DNA of 37,532 bases from an uncultured Planctomycetota bacterium (GCA_900317365.1 ONGM01000131.1:1-37532); one strand, 5' to 3'. Positions 14,579 to 23,344 are shown, counted from the first letter of the stretch. Notes: generated by a model from the sequence alone, not told the origin. Made by a program: numbers and translations.

Positions 14579-17188
14579 ATGAAGAAGCAATTCAGTTTAG
14601 TGCGCGCCGTGCGTTTGTGCGCGACGATTTGTATATTAGGATGCGCCGGTTTTCTCGGTTGCAACAAGTCGGAAGACCCCTATATGCCCGACGATTTTGA
14701 CGATCTCACCGAGAACGCGGGAGCCGATAAGGATAAAGATTACGACGCTTGGGTTGAAAAGTTTGACGCGCAGTTAAAGAACGGCGGCGCGGTTGTCGCC
14801 GGTCAAGCCGGGTTTGCAGTTGGAGCGACCGGTTCCGCGCCGAGTTTCAATTTCGCCGCCGCGACGACCGGGGACGCTCCTGCGACGTTCAATTTTGGCG
14901 CCGCCGCGACGACCGGGGACGCTCCTGCAACGTTCAACTTTGGCGCCGCCGCGACGACCGGGGACGCGCCTGCAACGTTCAATTTTGGCGCCGCCGCGAC
15001 GACCGGGGACGCTCCTGCGACGTTCAATTTTGGCGCCGCCGCTACGACCGGGGACGCGCCCGTAGCGTTTAACTTCAACCCTGCGCCGAAGAAGGAAACC
15101 CTCCCGTCTTTTAACGCAGGCGCCGCCGTCGCGACCGTCGACGGCGCCGATCCTCTTACGCAAGTGATCCGCAAAAAGGCGGCGTTGAAAGCCGCAGCCG
15201 CAGAGGCGAGGAAAGCTGTCGAGCAGGCGAACGCGAAGGCGACCAAAGCCTCGAAAGATCTTGAAGCGGCTAAAGAAGCGTACGTCGACGCGACGCAAAA
15301 GCGCGACGCCGCCGCTAACGCGGTTGAAGACGCGAAGAACGCCGTCGCCGTCGCTCAAGACGCCGAGACGAAGGCGAACGCCGCCGTCAATCAAGCGACT
15401 GAAAATCAAAAGACCGCCGTCGCCAACGTTCAGAAAGCCGACGCTGTTGTGAAATCGGCAGGCGAGGAGCGCGCGAATCGTATTGCCGAGCGCGACGCCG
15501 TTGCGGAGGAACTCAAGAAATTTGACGCCGCGACCGCCGACGTTTCGGCGAAAAAAGACGCGGCTTCCAATGCGTTGAACGTTGCGAAGAACGCGGTGAA
15601 TCTCGCGAAAGAAGAGGCGACGAAGAGTCAAAACGCCTTGAAAGAGGCGAGCGATAAGGTTCAAGCGGCGAGCGCCGAGTCGCAATCGTTGAACGCCGCC
15701 TTCCAGACTGCCGTCGCCAAGGCTACGGAAGCGAAGGACGCAGCTCAACGAGCTCGCGAAGCTTTGGAATCCCTCGCGGAAGACGCAGAAGAATCGGCGC
15801 GCGTTGCCGCTCAAGAAGCCGTCAAAACGAGCGAGGACGCTTCCGCCGCCGCGCAAGAAGCCGCGACGGTTGCTGAACAATCGCTGAAAAACGCAGATCA
15901 AGCTACCGCCGCCGCGCTTCAAAACGAGCAGAAGGCAAAAGACGCGGCTAACGCCGCTCTCAAGGTCGTCGAAGAAAAAACGGCGGCAATGAATACCGCC
16001 GAAAGCAACTTGACTGCGCTCAACGCTCAACTGACCAAACGCGCGCAAGATCGTCAAGCGGAGGTCGCTAAAGCTACCGCCGCGAGCGACGCCGCGCAAA
16101 AAGCGGTTGACGCCGAAGCGACGGCGCAAGACGTTCTGGCTAAAGCGCGCCAAGCTCTAGACGAATCGAACGCTAATCTCGCTAAGTCGCAAGACCAAGT
16201 GAAAACGGCGGTCTCTCAACGCGAAGAGAGCGAAGGAAACCTCAAAAAGAGTCAAGACGCGCTAACGCAATCGAACGCCCAGGTCAAAGTAGCGGAAGAG
16301 AAGGTTACGGCGGAAACGAATAAGTCGAATCAGGCTAAAAAAGAACTTCAAGACGCCGAAGCCGCGCGACAGAAGATTCAAAAGGAAGCCGACTCATACG
16401 CCACTAAGGTTGCAGACGCTACCCCGAAACATTTTTTTTTTGCTGAGCTAGCGTTACCCTACGCCGCCAACGCAGACGACGACGTACGAGTTCCGTCTTC
16501 AGAGAATCTTGAAGAAGCTTTGAACTCTTTGATTGAAGCATTGGAACGCGACGTCGACGATTTGGCGATGATTCCCGACTTTGAGGACGGAATCGTTTCC
16601 GTTCAACGAGACGCCAACGCGCTGGCGGTCGTGGCTTTGACAATCGGCGCGAGCGATGCGGATTCGCCGAGCAAGCCTTTCGCCGCGTCCTTGATCAAAG
16701 CCGCTCAAGAACTTGCGAACTCGAAAGACGCCGCCGAAGTGAAGACTCGCCTCGAGAACGTCAAAAAGGCTCGACAGGTTAAGTCGGACGAGAAGCTAAC
16801 GTGGGATCTCAAGGTCGCTTCCCTTCGCCCGATTATGAAGAGCGCGTTGCCTGCGCTGTCGACGGATATTAAGCGCCTCGCGCGAAATGAGAAAACGTTT
16901 TTACGTCGCGATAACGCGCGTAAAACGATTAACGCGTCGACGATTATGGTGGCCGTCGCCCTTGGATGTCGCGAGAACGTCGACGAGACGCTCGCGCCTG
17001 ATAGCGAAGACCTCTGGCGCGAATATTGCGCGAAACTTGCCGACGCCGCCCTAGATTACAACGAGAAGGCGAATGCGCTTGTATCCGGTTCGGGCTCTTT
17101 TGACGACTTGAAAGAAGCCGGTAAGAGACTCGAGGAGACGTGCAGTTCGACCTGTCATGAAAAATTTGGCGGTCGCGCCGCCGAATAA
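14579..17188 (+). CDS. lipoprotein with 15-aa repeats, long coiled coil and terminal cytochrome-c-like domain
   Basis: An 869-residue lipoprotein. ATG 14579 has an AAGGGA ribosome binding site; the upstream extension to 14528 is rejected because the signal peptide starts here. The hydrophobic segment ends in two possible lipobox cysteines (C22, C28). Residues about 90-170 contain five copies of a 15-residue unit (A-T-T-G-D-A-P-A-T-F-N-F-G-A-A). Residues about 195-615 are an Ala/Lys/Glu-rich coiled coil. A run of ten T encodes part of H-F-F-F at 618-621. The final 230 residues are helical and end in C-S-S-T-C-H (855-860), resembling the C-terminal haem-attachment end of cytochrome c'-like domains, but with three rather than two residues between the cysteines. 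An envelope-anchored, rod-like protein with a possible redox head is the best reading. The role is unknown and haem binding is unproven. Confidence 0.75.
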   Translation: MKKQFSLVRAVRLCATICILGCAGFLGCNKSEDPYMPDDFDDLTENAGADKDKDYDAWVEKFDAQLKNGGAVVAGQAGFAVGATGSAPSFNFAAATTGDAPATFNFGAAATTGDAPATFNFGAAATTGDAPATFNFGAAATTGDAPATFNFGAAATTGDAPVAFNFNPAPKKETLPSFNAGAAVATVDGADPLTQVIRKKAALKAAAAEARKAVEQANAKATKASKDLEAAKEAYVDATQKRDAAANAVEDAKNAVAVAQDAETKANAAVNQATENQKTAVANVQKADAVVKSAGEERANRIAERDAVAEELKKFDAATADVSAKKDAASNALNVAKNAVNLAKEEATKSQNALKEASDKVQAASAESQSLNAAFQTAVAKATEAKDAAQRAREALESLAEDAEESARVAAQEAVKTSEDASAAAQEAATVAEQSLKNADQATAAALQNEQKAKDAANAALKVVEEKTAAMNTAESNLTALNAQLTKRAQDRQAEVAKATAASDAAQKAVDAEATAQDVLAKARQALDESNANLAKSQDQVKTAVSQREESEGNLKKSQDALTQSNAQVKVAEEKVTAETNKSNQAKKELQDAEAARQKIQKEADSYATKVADATPKHFFFAELALPYAANADDDVRVPSSENLEEALNSLIEALERDVDDLAMIPDFEDGIVSVQRDANALAVVALTIGASDADSPSKPFAASLIKAAQELANSKDAAEVKTRLENVKKARQVKSDEKLTWDLKVASLRPIMKSALPALSTDIKRLARNEKTFLRRDNARKTINASTIMVAVALGCRENVDETLAPDSEDLWREYCAKLADAALDYNEKANALVSGSGSFDDLKEAGKRLEETCSSTCHEKFGGRAAE
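14861..15085 (+). repeat. five tandem 45-bp in-frame repeats
   Basis: Units start at 14861, 14906, 14951, 14996 and 15041. The first four are nearly identical at the DNA level; the fifth diverges in its second half. Each encodes 15 residues rich in Ala, Thr and Phe. The low divergence indicates recent expansion or repeated gene conversion, and copy number probably differs between strains. Confidence 0.85.
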
Positions 17189-17214
17189 TTCACCGACGAC
17201 CAGCTCATGTTTTT

Positions 17215-17249
17215 TGCGAACGTCGAATTGCTAAGATGAGACGTTCGCA
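17215..17249 (+). terminator. hairpin between the lipoprotein gene and truA
   Basis: A perfect 10-bp stem (TGCGAACGTC with its complement) and a 15-base loop, followed by TTTCTCTTT, begin 27 bases after the lipoprotein stop. A ribosome binding site for truA comes right after it, so it may reduce read-through into truA instead of ending transcription completely. Confidence 0.6.
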
Positions 17250-17276
17250 TTTCTCTTTACAAACGGAGGACAGTGG

Positions 17277-18110
17277 ATGCGACGCGTTAAGCTGGATTTA
17301 TGCTACGACGGCGCGAACTATGCCGGATGGCAAATTCAGCCGCAACAGCCGAAGGTCAAGACGATTCAAGGCGAGTTGCAACGAGCGATCGAGCGCGTCG
17401 TTTGTGAGAAAGTCGAGGCGCTTGGAAGCGGAAGAACAGACGCAGGCGTTCACGCTTTGCGACAGGTCGCGGCGTTTAATACGAATTCCGACTTGCCGCC
17501 GGAGACGTTGGTCAAGGCGATCAATGCGTTTCTTCCTCCGGATATTCGGATATGGCGAGCCGTTGACGTTAGCTTGAAGTTTCATCCGATCCGAGACGTT
17601 TTGCGCAAGCGGTATCGCTATTTAGTCAGCGATTCTCGTCCGTCGTTTCCTTTTTTCAGGAATTACGCTTGGAACGTTTTCAAGCCGCTTGATCTTGATT
17701 CAATGCGCGCCGCGTCAGAACGTTTAGTACGCACGGCCGATTTCCGCGCGTTTCAAACTTTGGGGTCGCCTCGTCGCACGACGGTTCGAACAATCTACGA
17801 CGTTGTTGTGCGCCGCGCGCCGATTCAAGAGACGCTTGTCTTTCCCGCGATAACAGACGCAGGAGTCCGAAACGATACGGGACCGGAAATCTCTTCTCCG
17901 AGTATGATTGTCTTTGAAGTTGAAGCGGACGGATTCCTCTACAACATGGTGCGCGCGATCGTCGGCACGCTCAAACTATTTGGCGAGAAACGTCGCGGCT
18001 ACGAAGATCCGGCGCGTATGACCGAGATTATCGACAGTTGCGATCGCTCGCTTGCCGGGCCGACCGCGCCGGCGTGGGGACTCTATATGATAGACGTTGT
18101 TTATCCGTAG
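17277..18110 (+). CDS. truA: tRNA pseudouridine(38-40) synthase TruA
   Basis: Cytoplasmic enzyme that isomerises uridine to pseudouridine at positions 38-40 of tRNA anticodon arms. The 277-residue length is usual. The catalytic aspartate lies in GSGRTDAGVHA (Asp55). Other family landmarks are L-x-Y-D-G-x-x-Y-x-G-W-Q near the N-terminus, K-R-Y-R-Y-x-V in the middle and F-L-Y-N-M-V-R-x-I-V-G-T-L near the C-terminus. ATG 17277 follows a GGAGGA ribosome binding site. A short insertion near residues 180-205 (between the R-R-A-P and M-I-V-F-E-V-E-A-D-G-F segments) is longer than in E. coli. The gap of about 60 bases to the FHA gene suggests co-transcription. Confidence 0.96.
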   Translation: MRRVKLDLCYDGANYAGWQIQPQQPKVKTIQGELQRAIERVVCEKVEALGSGRTDAGVHALRQVAAFNTNSDLPPETLVKAINAFLPPDIRIWRAVDVSLKFHPIRDVLRKRYRYLVSDSRPSFPFFRNYAWNVFKPLDLDSMRAASERLVRTADFRAFQTLGSPRRTTVRTIYDVVVRRAPIQETLVFPAITDAGVRNDTGPEISSPSMIVFEVEADGFLYNMVRAIVGTLKLFGEKRRGYEDPARMTEIIDSCDRSLAGPTAPAWGLYMIDVVYP

Positions 18111-18172
18111 ACGGCGTCTTTTAGAATACAGCTTTTTAAAATCGTTTAGACGCAATATGATACGGAGTGCGC

Positions 18173-19936
18173 ATGGCGTATTTGCTGATTGCTAAATCTG
18201 ACGGAACAGATCCGCAGAAATACGAAATGTCCGAAGATTCGATTCTTGTTGGAAGACAACCGTATTGCAATATAGTCGTCAATGATTCTGCTATTAGTCG
18301 TGAACACGCCAAGTTTGAAAAGATCGACGGAGTGTGGCGACTGGAAGATTTGCAGAGCCGAAACGGCGTTCGCCTTAACGGTAAACGCATCGGATACGAT
18401 CCTGTGCCGCTAACGAGCGGGGATCATATTCTCCTTGGAGACATTCCCATAACGTTCGTCGATTTATCCGAGGACGTGGAGCGCAGTTCTCGTCGCGAAC
18501 GCCACAAGCAACCGAAGTTTTCGTGGGGAGACGACGATTTTGACCCGACGTTGATCAAATCGCAATTCCTCGTGGGATCCGCGAGCGGCGTTTCCGACGA
18601 AGAAATCAAACGACGTTCTTTTAGCAAGCGCAGCGAGTATGAAGGCGAGATTAAACTGCTTGAAGACCGAATTTGCGTTCTTTTGAATTTTGCTAGAATC
18701 CTAGGCAAAGCGGAAGACGCGCGCGATCTCAAGCCGAAGTTTCTCCAGCTTCTTCTTTCCCTTTTTCCACAGGCAGACGCCGCTTGTGTTCTTGCTCCGG
18801 ACGAAGAGAAACAAACGCAGGACGGAAAGCCTCACTGGACTCTTGGAAGTTATGTGAAGCGGAACGAACGACCTGATGAAAAATTTGTGGCGAGTCGCGC
18901 TATTGTTCGACACGTTGTTTCAACGCGCGCCGCAGTTCTTTCCGATTACGCTCCGAACGACACGCGTTTTGACGGTTCAGAGAGTCTCGTCGACGCCAAA
19001 ATTGCCTCCGTTATGGCCGCGCCGATTTACGATCCGACGACGGATTCTCTTTTCGGCGTTATTCAGATCGATTCCCGAGGTTCCAAAAAGCGTTTCACTC
19101 GCAACGATCTGAGACTCCTCGTTGCCTTGGCTAATCAGATCGCCGTCTATTGGGAAAACCAGCGCTATCGCGACGCGTTTCTGCAGAAGAGACTTGCGCT
19201 TCAGGAAATGCAGGTCGCCAATCAAGTGCAGAGAGGTTTTTTACCATTAAAAGCTCCGACTATTGAAGGCTACGAGTTCTTTGATTATTATCGACCGGCA
19301 AAATTCGTAGGCGGGGACTATTTCGATTACGCGCCTCTTCCTGGCGGTAAAATCGCTATTGTTCTTGGCGACGTCTCCGGCAAGGGAATTACCGCTTCAT
19401 TGCTTATGGCGAAGCTTTCTTCCGAGATGAGGTATGGGCTTCTTCTGGAGAAATCATATGGCGCCGCCTTGGAGCGACTGAATCGTATTTTCCTCGAAAA
19501 CCATTGGGGCGATCGGTTCGTTACTTTGATCATGGTGATTTTGGAGCCGGAAACCGGCGTTCTGAGAATCTTCAACGCCGGACACTTGTTTCCGATTCTT
19601 TCTAAGAACGACGGAAGCGTTGCGACGATCGGAGACGGTTACAACAGTTTCCCGTTGGGAGTCGTTCCCGACTCCGAATACCCGGAGTTTACGTACACGC
19701 TTGAAGAAGGCGAATCGATCGCGCTCATGAGCGACGGTTTCCCCGACGCGATGAGCGACAAAGACGAGCCGTTTGGCAACGAACGCGTTCAAGCGGCGTT
19801 GCGCAATCCTAACGGCGACGTCGCAACGACGATAGGCAAGCGACTTGTCGATTCGATAAAGTCCTTTGCCGACAAATCGAATCAAACGGACGACCAGTGT
19901 CTTGTCGTCTTTCGAAGATCAACGACTATGAAATGA
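18173..19936 (+). CDS. FHA-GAF-SpoIIE-type protein phosphatase
   Basis: A 587-residue cytoplasmic signalling protein. ATG 18173 follows GGAG at 5 bases; the GTG two codons upstream lies too close to that site. Residues 1-98 are a forkhead-associated domain with GR (27-28), SREH (42-45) and SRNG (62-65), which read phosphothreonine. Residues about 165-335 are a GAF sensor. A short coiled linker (LALQEMQVANQVQ) leads to a PP2C-family SpoIIE domain at about 355-585, with metal-binding motifs GGDYFD, GDVSGKG, MSDGFPDA and a final TDDQ. It should dephosphorylate a Ser/Thr-phosphorylated partner, such as an anti-anti-sigma factor, in response to a ligand and to phosphorylation state. No partner gene is adjacent. 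A hairpin follows directly. Confidence 0.9.
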   Translation: MAYLLIAKSDGTDPQKYEMSEDSILVGRQPYCNIVVNDSAISREHAKFEKIDGVWRLEDLQSRNGVRLNGKRIGYDPVPLTSGDHILLGDIPITFVDLSEDVERSSRRERHKQPKFSWGDDDFDPTLIKSQFLVGSASGVSDEEIKRRSFSKRSEYEGEIKLLEDRICVLLNFARILGKAEDARDLKPKFLQLLLSLFPQADAACVLAPDEEKQTQDGKPHWTLGSYVKRNERPDEKFVASRAIVRHVVSTRAAVLSDYAPNDTRFDGSESLVDAKIASVMAAPIYDPTTDSLFGVIQIDSRGSKKRFTRNDLRLLVALANQIAVYWENQRYRDAFLQKRLALQEMQVANQVQRGFLPLKAPTIEGYEFFDYYRPAKFVGGDYFDYAPLPGGKIAIVLGDVSGKGITASLLMAKLSSEMRYGLLLEKSYGAALERLNRIFLENHWGDRFVTLIMVILEPETGVLRIFNAGHLFPILSKNDGSVATIGDGYNSFPLGVVPDSEYPEFTYTLEEGESIALMSDGFPDAMSDKDEPFGNERVQAALRNPNGDVATTIGKRLVDSIKSFADKSNQTDDQCLVVFRRSTTMK

Positions 19937-19938
19937 GA

Positions 19939-19970
19939 ATCCGACGCTCGTTTAAATTGTGGCGTCGGAT
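19939..19970 (+). terminator. hairpin between the phosphatase and peptidase genes
   Basis: A perfect 9-bp stem (ATCCGACGC with its complement) around a 14-base loop starts 3 bases past the phosphatase stop. The following run is AGATACTTTTACGTTT, a poor T tract, so partial termination or transcript processing is more likely than a full stop. Confidence 0.45.
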
Positions 19971-20000
19971 AGATACTTTTACGTTTATAGAGGAAATGAG

Positions 20001-21062
20001 ATGGAAGAACGATCAAAGGCGTTTTTTTATCAGTTGGTACAAACGCCGAGTCCGTCGGGATACGAAGAGAAAATTCAGAAAGTCGTCCGAGAATATGTCT
20101 CCGATTTTGCCGACGAGGTTCGCGTCGACGTTCACGGCAATCTTATCGCTACTCGCAATCCTTCCGCACCTTTTTGCGTTATGCTCGCCGGGCATTGCGA
20201 CCAAATCGCGCTCGAGGTCAACTACGTCGATTCCGACGGTTTCATCTACGTTTTGCCGATTGGAGGCTGGGATCCGCAAACGCTCGTGGGCGTTCGAGTG
20301 ACGATTTGGGGCGCTAACGGTCCTGTCGACGGCGTTATTGGACGGAAAGCGATCCATTTGCTAACGGAAGACGAGCGTAAAAAGGTTCCGAAGGTTACCG
20401 ATCTTTGGGTTGATATTGGCGCGCAGAATAAAGAAGAGGCGGAAACTTACGTGTCCGTTGGGGACGCCGTAACGATACCGCTCGATTGCCGCGAACTTTT
20501 GAACGACCGCGTCGCCGCTCCTGCGACGGACGATAAGTCGGGCGTGTGGGTTGTGATGGAAGCTTTACGCCGTATTGACGCGTCGAAACTTAAGGTTGCC
20601 GTTCACGCGGTCTCGACAGTTCAAGAAGAGGTTGGTCTTCGCGGAGCGCGCACGAGTTCCTTTGGACTTGACCCCGACGTTGGAATCGCCGTTGACGTTA
20701 CCCACGCGACGGACACGCCGACCGTCGACAAGAAGATATGCGGCGATATTCAACTTGGGAACGGTCCGGCGATCGGTAAGGGACCCAATATGAATATGCG
20801 TCTCGTCAACGATCTCGTCAAAATCGCCAAAGAGAATGAGATCCGCTATCAGATGTGCGCAGAAAACCGCATTACCGGAACTGACGCCGCGATGATTCAA
20901 GTTGCGCGCGCCGGCGTTGCGACCGCCTTGATTTCCATACCGAATCGTTATATGCATACGCCGGTGGAAGTCGTCTCTTGGAAGGACATGGACGCAGCTG
21001 CGGATTTGATCGCGCGCTATATAGAGTCGCTTGATCCAGAAGTCTCCTATATACCTCAATAA
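20001..21062 (+). CDS. M42 family metallo-aminopeptidase
   Basis: Cytoplasmic, dinuclear-metal aminopeptidase of the M42 (glutamyl aminopeptidase/FrvX/YsdC) family; 353 residues from ATG 20001, which has a GAGGAA ribosome binding site. The GTG at 19959 falls in the stem of the preceding hairpin and was not used. Ligands by motif: His65 in AGHCD, Asp177/178 in ATDDKSGV, catalytic Glu209 and metal Glu210 in VQEEVGLRG, Asp232 in AVDVTHATD and His319 in RYMHTPVE. The first motif reads GHCDQIAL where many members have AHMDEIGF. Members remove N-terminal residues from short peptides; substrate preference cannot be read here. Some M42 proteins are annotated as endoglucanases, which I consider unlikely. 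Confidence 0.92.
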   Translation: MEERSKAFFYQLVQTPSPSGYEEKIQKVVREYVSDFADEVRVDVHGNLIATRNPSAPFCVMLAGHCDQIALEVNYVDSDGFIYVLPIGGWDPQTLVGVRVTIWGANGPVDGVIGRKAIHLLTEDERKKVPKVTDLWVDIGAQNKEEAETYVSVGDAVTIPLDCRELLNDRVAAPATDDKSGVWVVMEALRRIDASKLKVAVHAVSTVQEEVGLRGARTSSFGLDPDVGIAVDVTHATDTPTVDKKICGDIQLGNGPAIGKGPNMNMRLVNDLVKIAKENEIRYQMCAENRITGTDAAMIQVARAGVATALISIPNRYMHTPVEVVSWKDMDAAADLIARYIESLDPEVSYIPQ

Positions 21063-21185
21063 AATTTTATTAAAGGCGCTCTTGATTAGATTCGTTAGTA
21101 TGACGAAAATGGGTCAGTGGACGCTTTTGCTCAACAAGATTTGTAAAATAGTCGATAATTAGGTCGACTGTTTTGAAGCGATGCG

Positions 21186-21241
21186 CCGACGTCGTTGCGA
21201 TTCGCCGTTTTTCGCGGTGAATCGCGTTATTTTGGCGTCGG
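21186..21241 (+). other. two-tier hairpin upstream of the CpaB-like gene
   Basis: GCGATTCGCCG (21197-21207) pairs with CGGTGAATCGC (21215-21225) with one G-U pair, and CCGACG (21186-21191) can pair with CGTCGG (21236-21241). It ends about 44 bases before the next start. No T tract follows, so a leader structure is more likely than a terminator. The rest of the 222-base gap from 21063 has no recognisable gene. Confidence 0.4.
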
Positions 21242-21284
21242 TCGTTATGGTTAAGGAGCGCGCAAGGCGCGAACGGAATCGAAA

Positions 21285-22637
21285 ATGAACTGGAAAACCT
21301 GGACTTTGTTACTTGTGGCGCTTGTCGCGGGTAGCGCTACGGCGTACGGTATCAAGTCGATCTTTTTCGTCGAGAAGACTCCTGCGCAAGAGGAAAAAGC
21401 CTTTGGTTCCGGCGTGAAAGAAAGACTTTTAGTTGCTAAAGGCGCGGTTGCCGCCGGTTCAGTTTTAACGGCTCAGAACACGCGCTTTGTTCTTGTTGAC
21501 GAGAACGACGCGCCGCGCGACGGCGTCGTTTCTTTCAACGGCGTGTCTGGACGCGTGGTTGTGCGCGATCTTAAGGACGGCGAAACGATCTCGCTTTACG
21601 ATCTTGAGAATCCCGCCATGTCCGAGGTTTCGTCCGCAGGATTCGTGCCCCCAGGATACTCGATTGTTTCCGTCGAAATCGCGGCGGCGAGCAAGGAAAA
21701 TGGGAGTCGAAATTATTTGCGCACGACGAAACTTGATCACATAGTTCGAGTCGGAGACGTCGTTGATGTTTCCGTTGTCAAGGAAGAATCGGATAAAACG
21801 GACGGACGAGTCGTTCGCAGACTTGTGACGGAGTCGATTGCGTCCGAGGTCGAGGTTTTCGCCGTGGCCGATGAGGAACGTTTTGGATCCGAGGGGTCGG
21901 AGCGTGTTTCGACGCTTTCTCTTCTACTGACGAACGAGCAACTTGAAAAGACGCGACGCGCTTTTGAGCAGGGTAAATTGAAGATATCTCTCAATAACGC
22001 GTCTGACGCGGACGTTGATTTAGACGGCGCGGACGTTTATTCGAATCGTCTAGGCGTTGGTTCGCGAAAAGGGGAACCTTCTTTCGCAACGGTGAACGAA
22101 GGTTTTGTAATTAAGAATCTTGAATCAGAGGACGACTCAGAGACGTTGTCGGCGGACGAGCCTGTTGAAGTCGAATCGGACGACGAGTCGACGTTGATTT
22201 CCGGTAACGACGGATTTGAAATTTCTTTTCCTCAGACCGACGCGGAATCCGGTTCGGACGCGTCCATGCCGCGAGTTGAGGACGTCCAGAGCGACGCGCC
22301 GGAAACCGCGCCTGACGTTGACGTTACACAGGAAGCGCCGAAGTGGAACAACGTGAGCTTTGCCGGTTCTGAATTGGAGTCGTCGAACGAGTTGCAGAAT
22401 AATCCAGGCGGTAATTATAACGGTGATCAGAACTGGATTGGCGAGCGCACTTATCGTTCGCGACCAACGCAAACGGAGACGGTCGACTCTTACGTTGTTT
22501 CAAATCCTGATTTGCCCGTCGCCGATTCCGCTCAGCCAGTCTCAGAGTCGTCCTTGGTCAACGCGCGAAACGATTTGCAAAAGGATTTTAAAAAGAAGTC
22601 GCCTTTTGTAACCGTTCCCGTGAAGAAAAAGAATTAA
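21285..22637 (+). CDS. CpaB/RcpC-like Flp pilus assembly protein
   Basis: A 450-residue single-pass protein. Residues 1-24 are a membrane anchor (W-T-L-L-L-V-A-L-V-A-G). Residues about 48-112 are a SAF domain (V-A-K-G-A-V-A-A-G-S-V-L ... G-E-T-I-S) and about 125-235 an RcpC/CpaB-type domain (V-x-V-G-D-x-V-D-V-x-V, L-L-L-T-N-E-Q). CpaB proteins work at the periplasmic face of the Flp/Tad pilus secretin. The last 210 residues are acidic, Ser/Asp/Glu-rich and probably disordered, making the protein longer than the usual 250-350. No secretin, TadA ATPase or pilin gene is adjacent, so it is either an orphan or part of a scattered pilus system. The start at 21285 fits the membrane anchor. Confidence 0.8.
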   Translation: MNWKTWTLLLVALVAGSATAYGIKSIFFVEKTPAQEEKAFGSGVKERLLVAKGAVAAGSVLTAQNTRFVLVDENDAPRDGVVSFNGVSGRVVVRDLKDGETISLYDLENPAMSEVSSAGFVPPGYSIVSVEIAAASKENGSRNYLRTTKLDHIVRVGDVVDVSVVKEESDKTDGRVVRRLVTESIASEVEVFAVADEERFGSEGSERVSTLSLLLTNEQLEKTRRAFEQGKLKISLNNASDADVDLDGADVYSNRLGVGSRKGEPSFATVNEGFVIKNLESEDDSETLSADEPVEVESDDESTLISGNDGFEISFPQTDAESGSDASMPRVEDVQSDAPETAPDVDVTQEAPKWNNVSFAGSELESSNELQNNPGGNYNGDQNWIGERTYRSRPTQTETVDSYVVSNPDLPVADSAQPVSESSLVNARNDLQKDFKKKSPFVTVPVKKKN

Positions 22638-22684
22638 GTTGGACGCGTTCGATTTGAACGTTTCTTATTGAAAAGTGCAACAAA

Positions 22685-23221
22685 ATGAGTGAAACCAATC
22701 GCGATCTCCTTTGGGCGCCATGGAGAATGGCGTATGTTACGTCGAACGAATCGAAACCAGTCAAGCCAATTTGCGTTCTCGAAGGGGGAGATCCGGAGTG
22801 TTTTATTTGTCAAGCGGCGGCGACGGAACCGAGCAACGACGGCGATTTAGAGCGATTAATTGTCGGAAGAACGGAATCGACCGTTACTCTGTTGAATAAG
22901 TATCCGTATAACAACGGTCATCTATTGGTAACGCCTCGTCGACACGTTTCCAAGCTCGAATATCTCACAGCGGACGAGTTGAACAAATTGACGAGCGAAG
23001 TCGCGGCTTGGGTTAAGATTATAGAAGAGAAGATGAATCCTGAAGGATTCAATGTGGGTCTGAATCTTGGTCGAGTCGCCGGCGCCGGTCTTCCCGGACA
23101 TCTTCACTGGCATATTGTGCCGCGGTGGAACGGCGATTGTAATTTTATGACGACGATAGGGTCGACAAAAGCGATACCGCAGGCGTTGGAAGCCGCCTGG
23201 AGTCTTTTGAGACGTTCGTAA
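22685..23221 (+). CDS. HIT family nucleotide hydrolase/phosphorylase
   Basis: A 178-residue cytoplasmic HIT-superfamily protein with the histidine triad GHLHWHIV (His139, 141 and 143), where the middle histidine attacks the alpha-phosphate. The N-terminal LWAPWRMAYV and the C-x-x-C pair at 39 and 42 (ECFIC) resemble the Ap4A phosphorylase-like branch (for example mycobacterial Rv2613c) more than the Hint branch. Likely substrates are dinucleoside polyphosphates or nucleoside phosphoramidates; the exact one cannot be read. It begins 47 bases after the CpaB-like gene, with only a weak hairpin between, so co-transcription is possible. Confidence 0.9.
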   Translation: MSETNRDLLWAPWRMAYVTSNESKPVKPICVLEGGDPECFICQAAATEPSNDGDLERLIVGRTESTVTLLNKYPYNNGHLLVTPRRHVSKLEYLTADELNKLTSEVAAWVKIIEEKMNPEGFNVGLNLGRVAGAGLPGHLHWHIVPRWNGDCNFMTTIGSTKAIPQALEAAWSLLRRS

Positions 23222-23344
23222 TCCGACCTTTCCTTCTCATGCGCTTCTTGTGAAAGTACGGGTCTTTTATAGTTTAAACGACCGTCGTACGATCAAGAAG
23301 AAGCGTGATTCGATAAAGCATAGAACGCCAGATAGGCGCGCGAT

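Noticed and set aside
14861..15085. Regular 45-bp repeats considered as a CRISPR array
   Set aside because: There are no unique spacers; the units are contiguous, in frame and coding.
14774..16153. Minus-strand ORF of 459 codons opposite the coiled-coil lipoprotein
   Set aside because: Its Arg/Gly/Phe-rich repeats are the antisense reading of Ala-rich coiled coil and of the 45-bp repeats; the lipoprotein has the signal peptide and ribosome binding site.
21058..21071. AT-only 14-bp palindrome at the end of the M42 peptidase gene considered as a terminator
   Set aside because: The stem has no G-C pairs and overlaps the stop codon; it is too weak to terminate.
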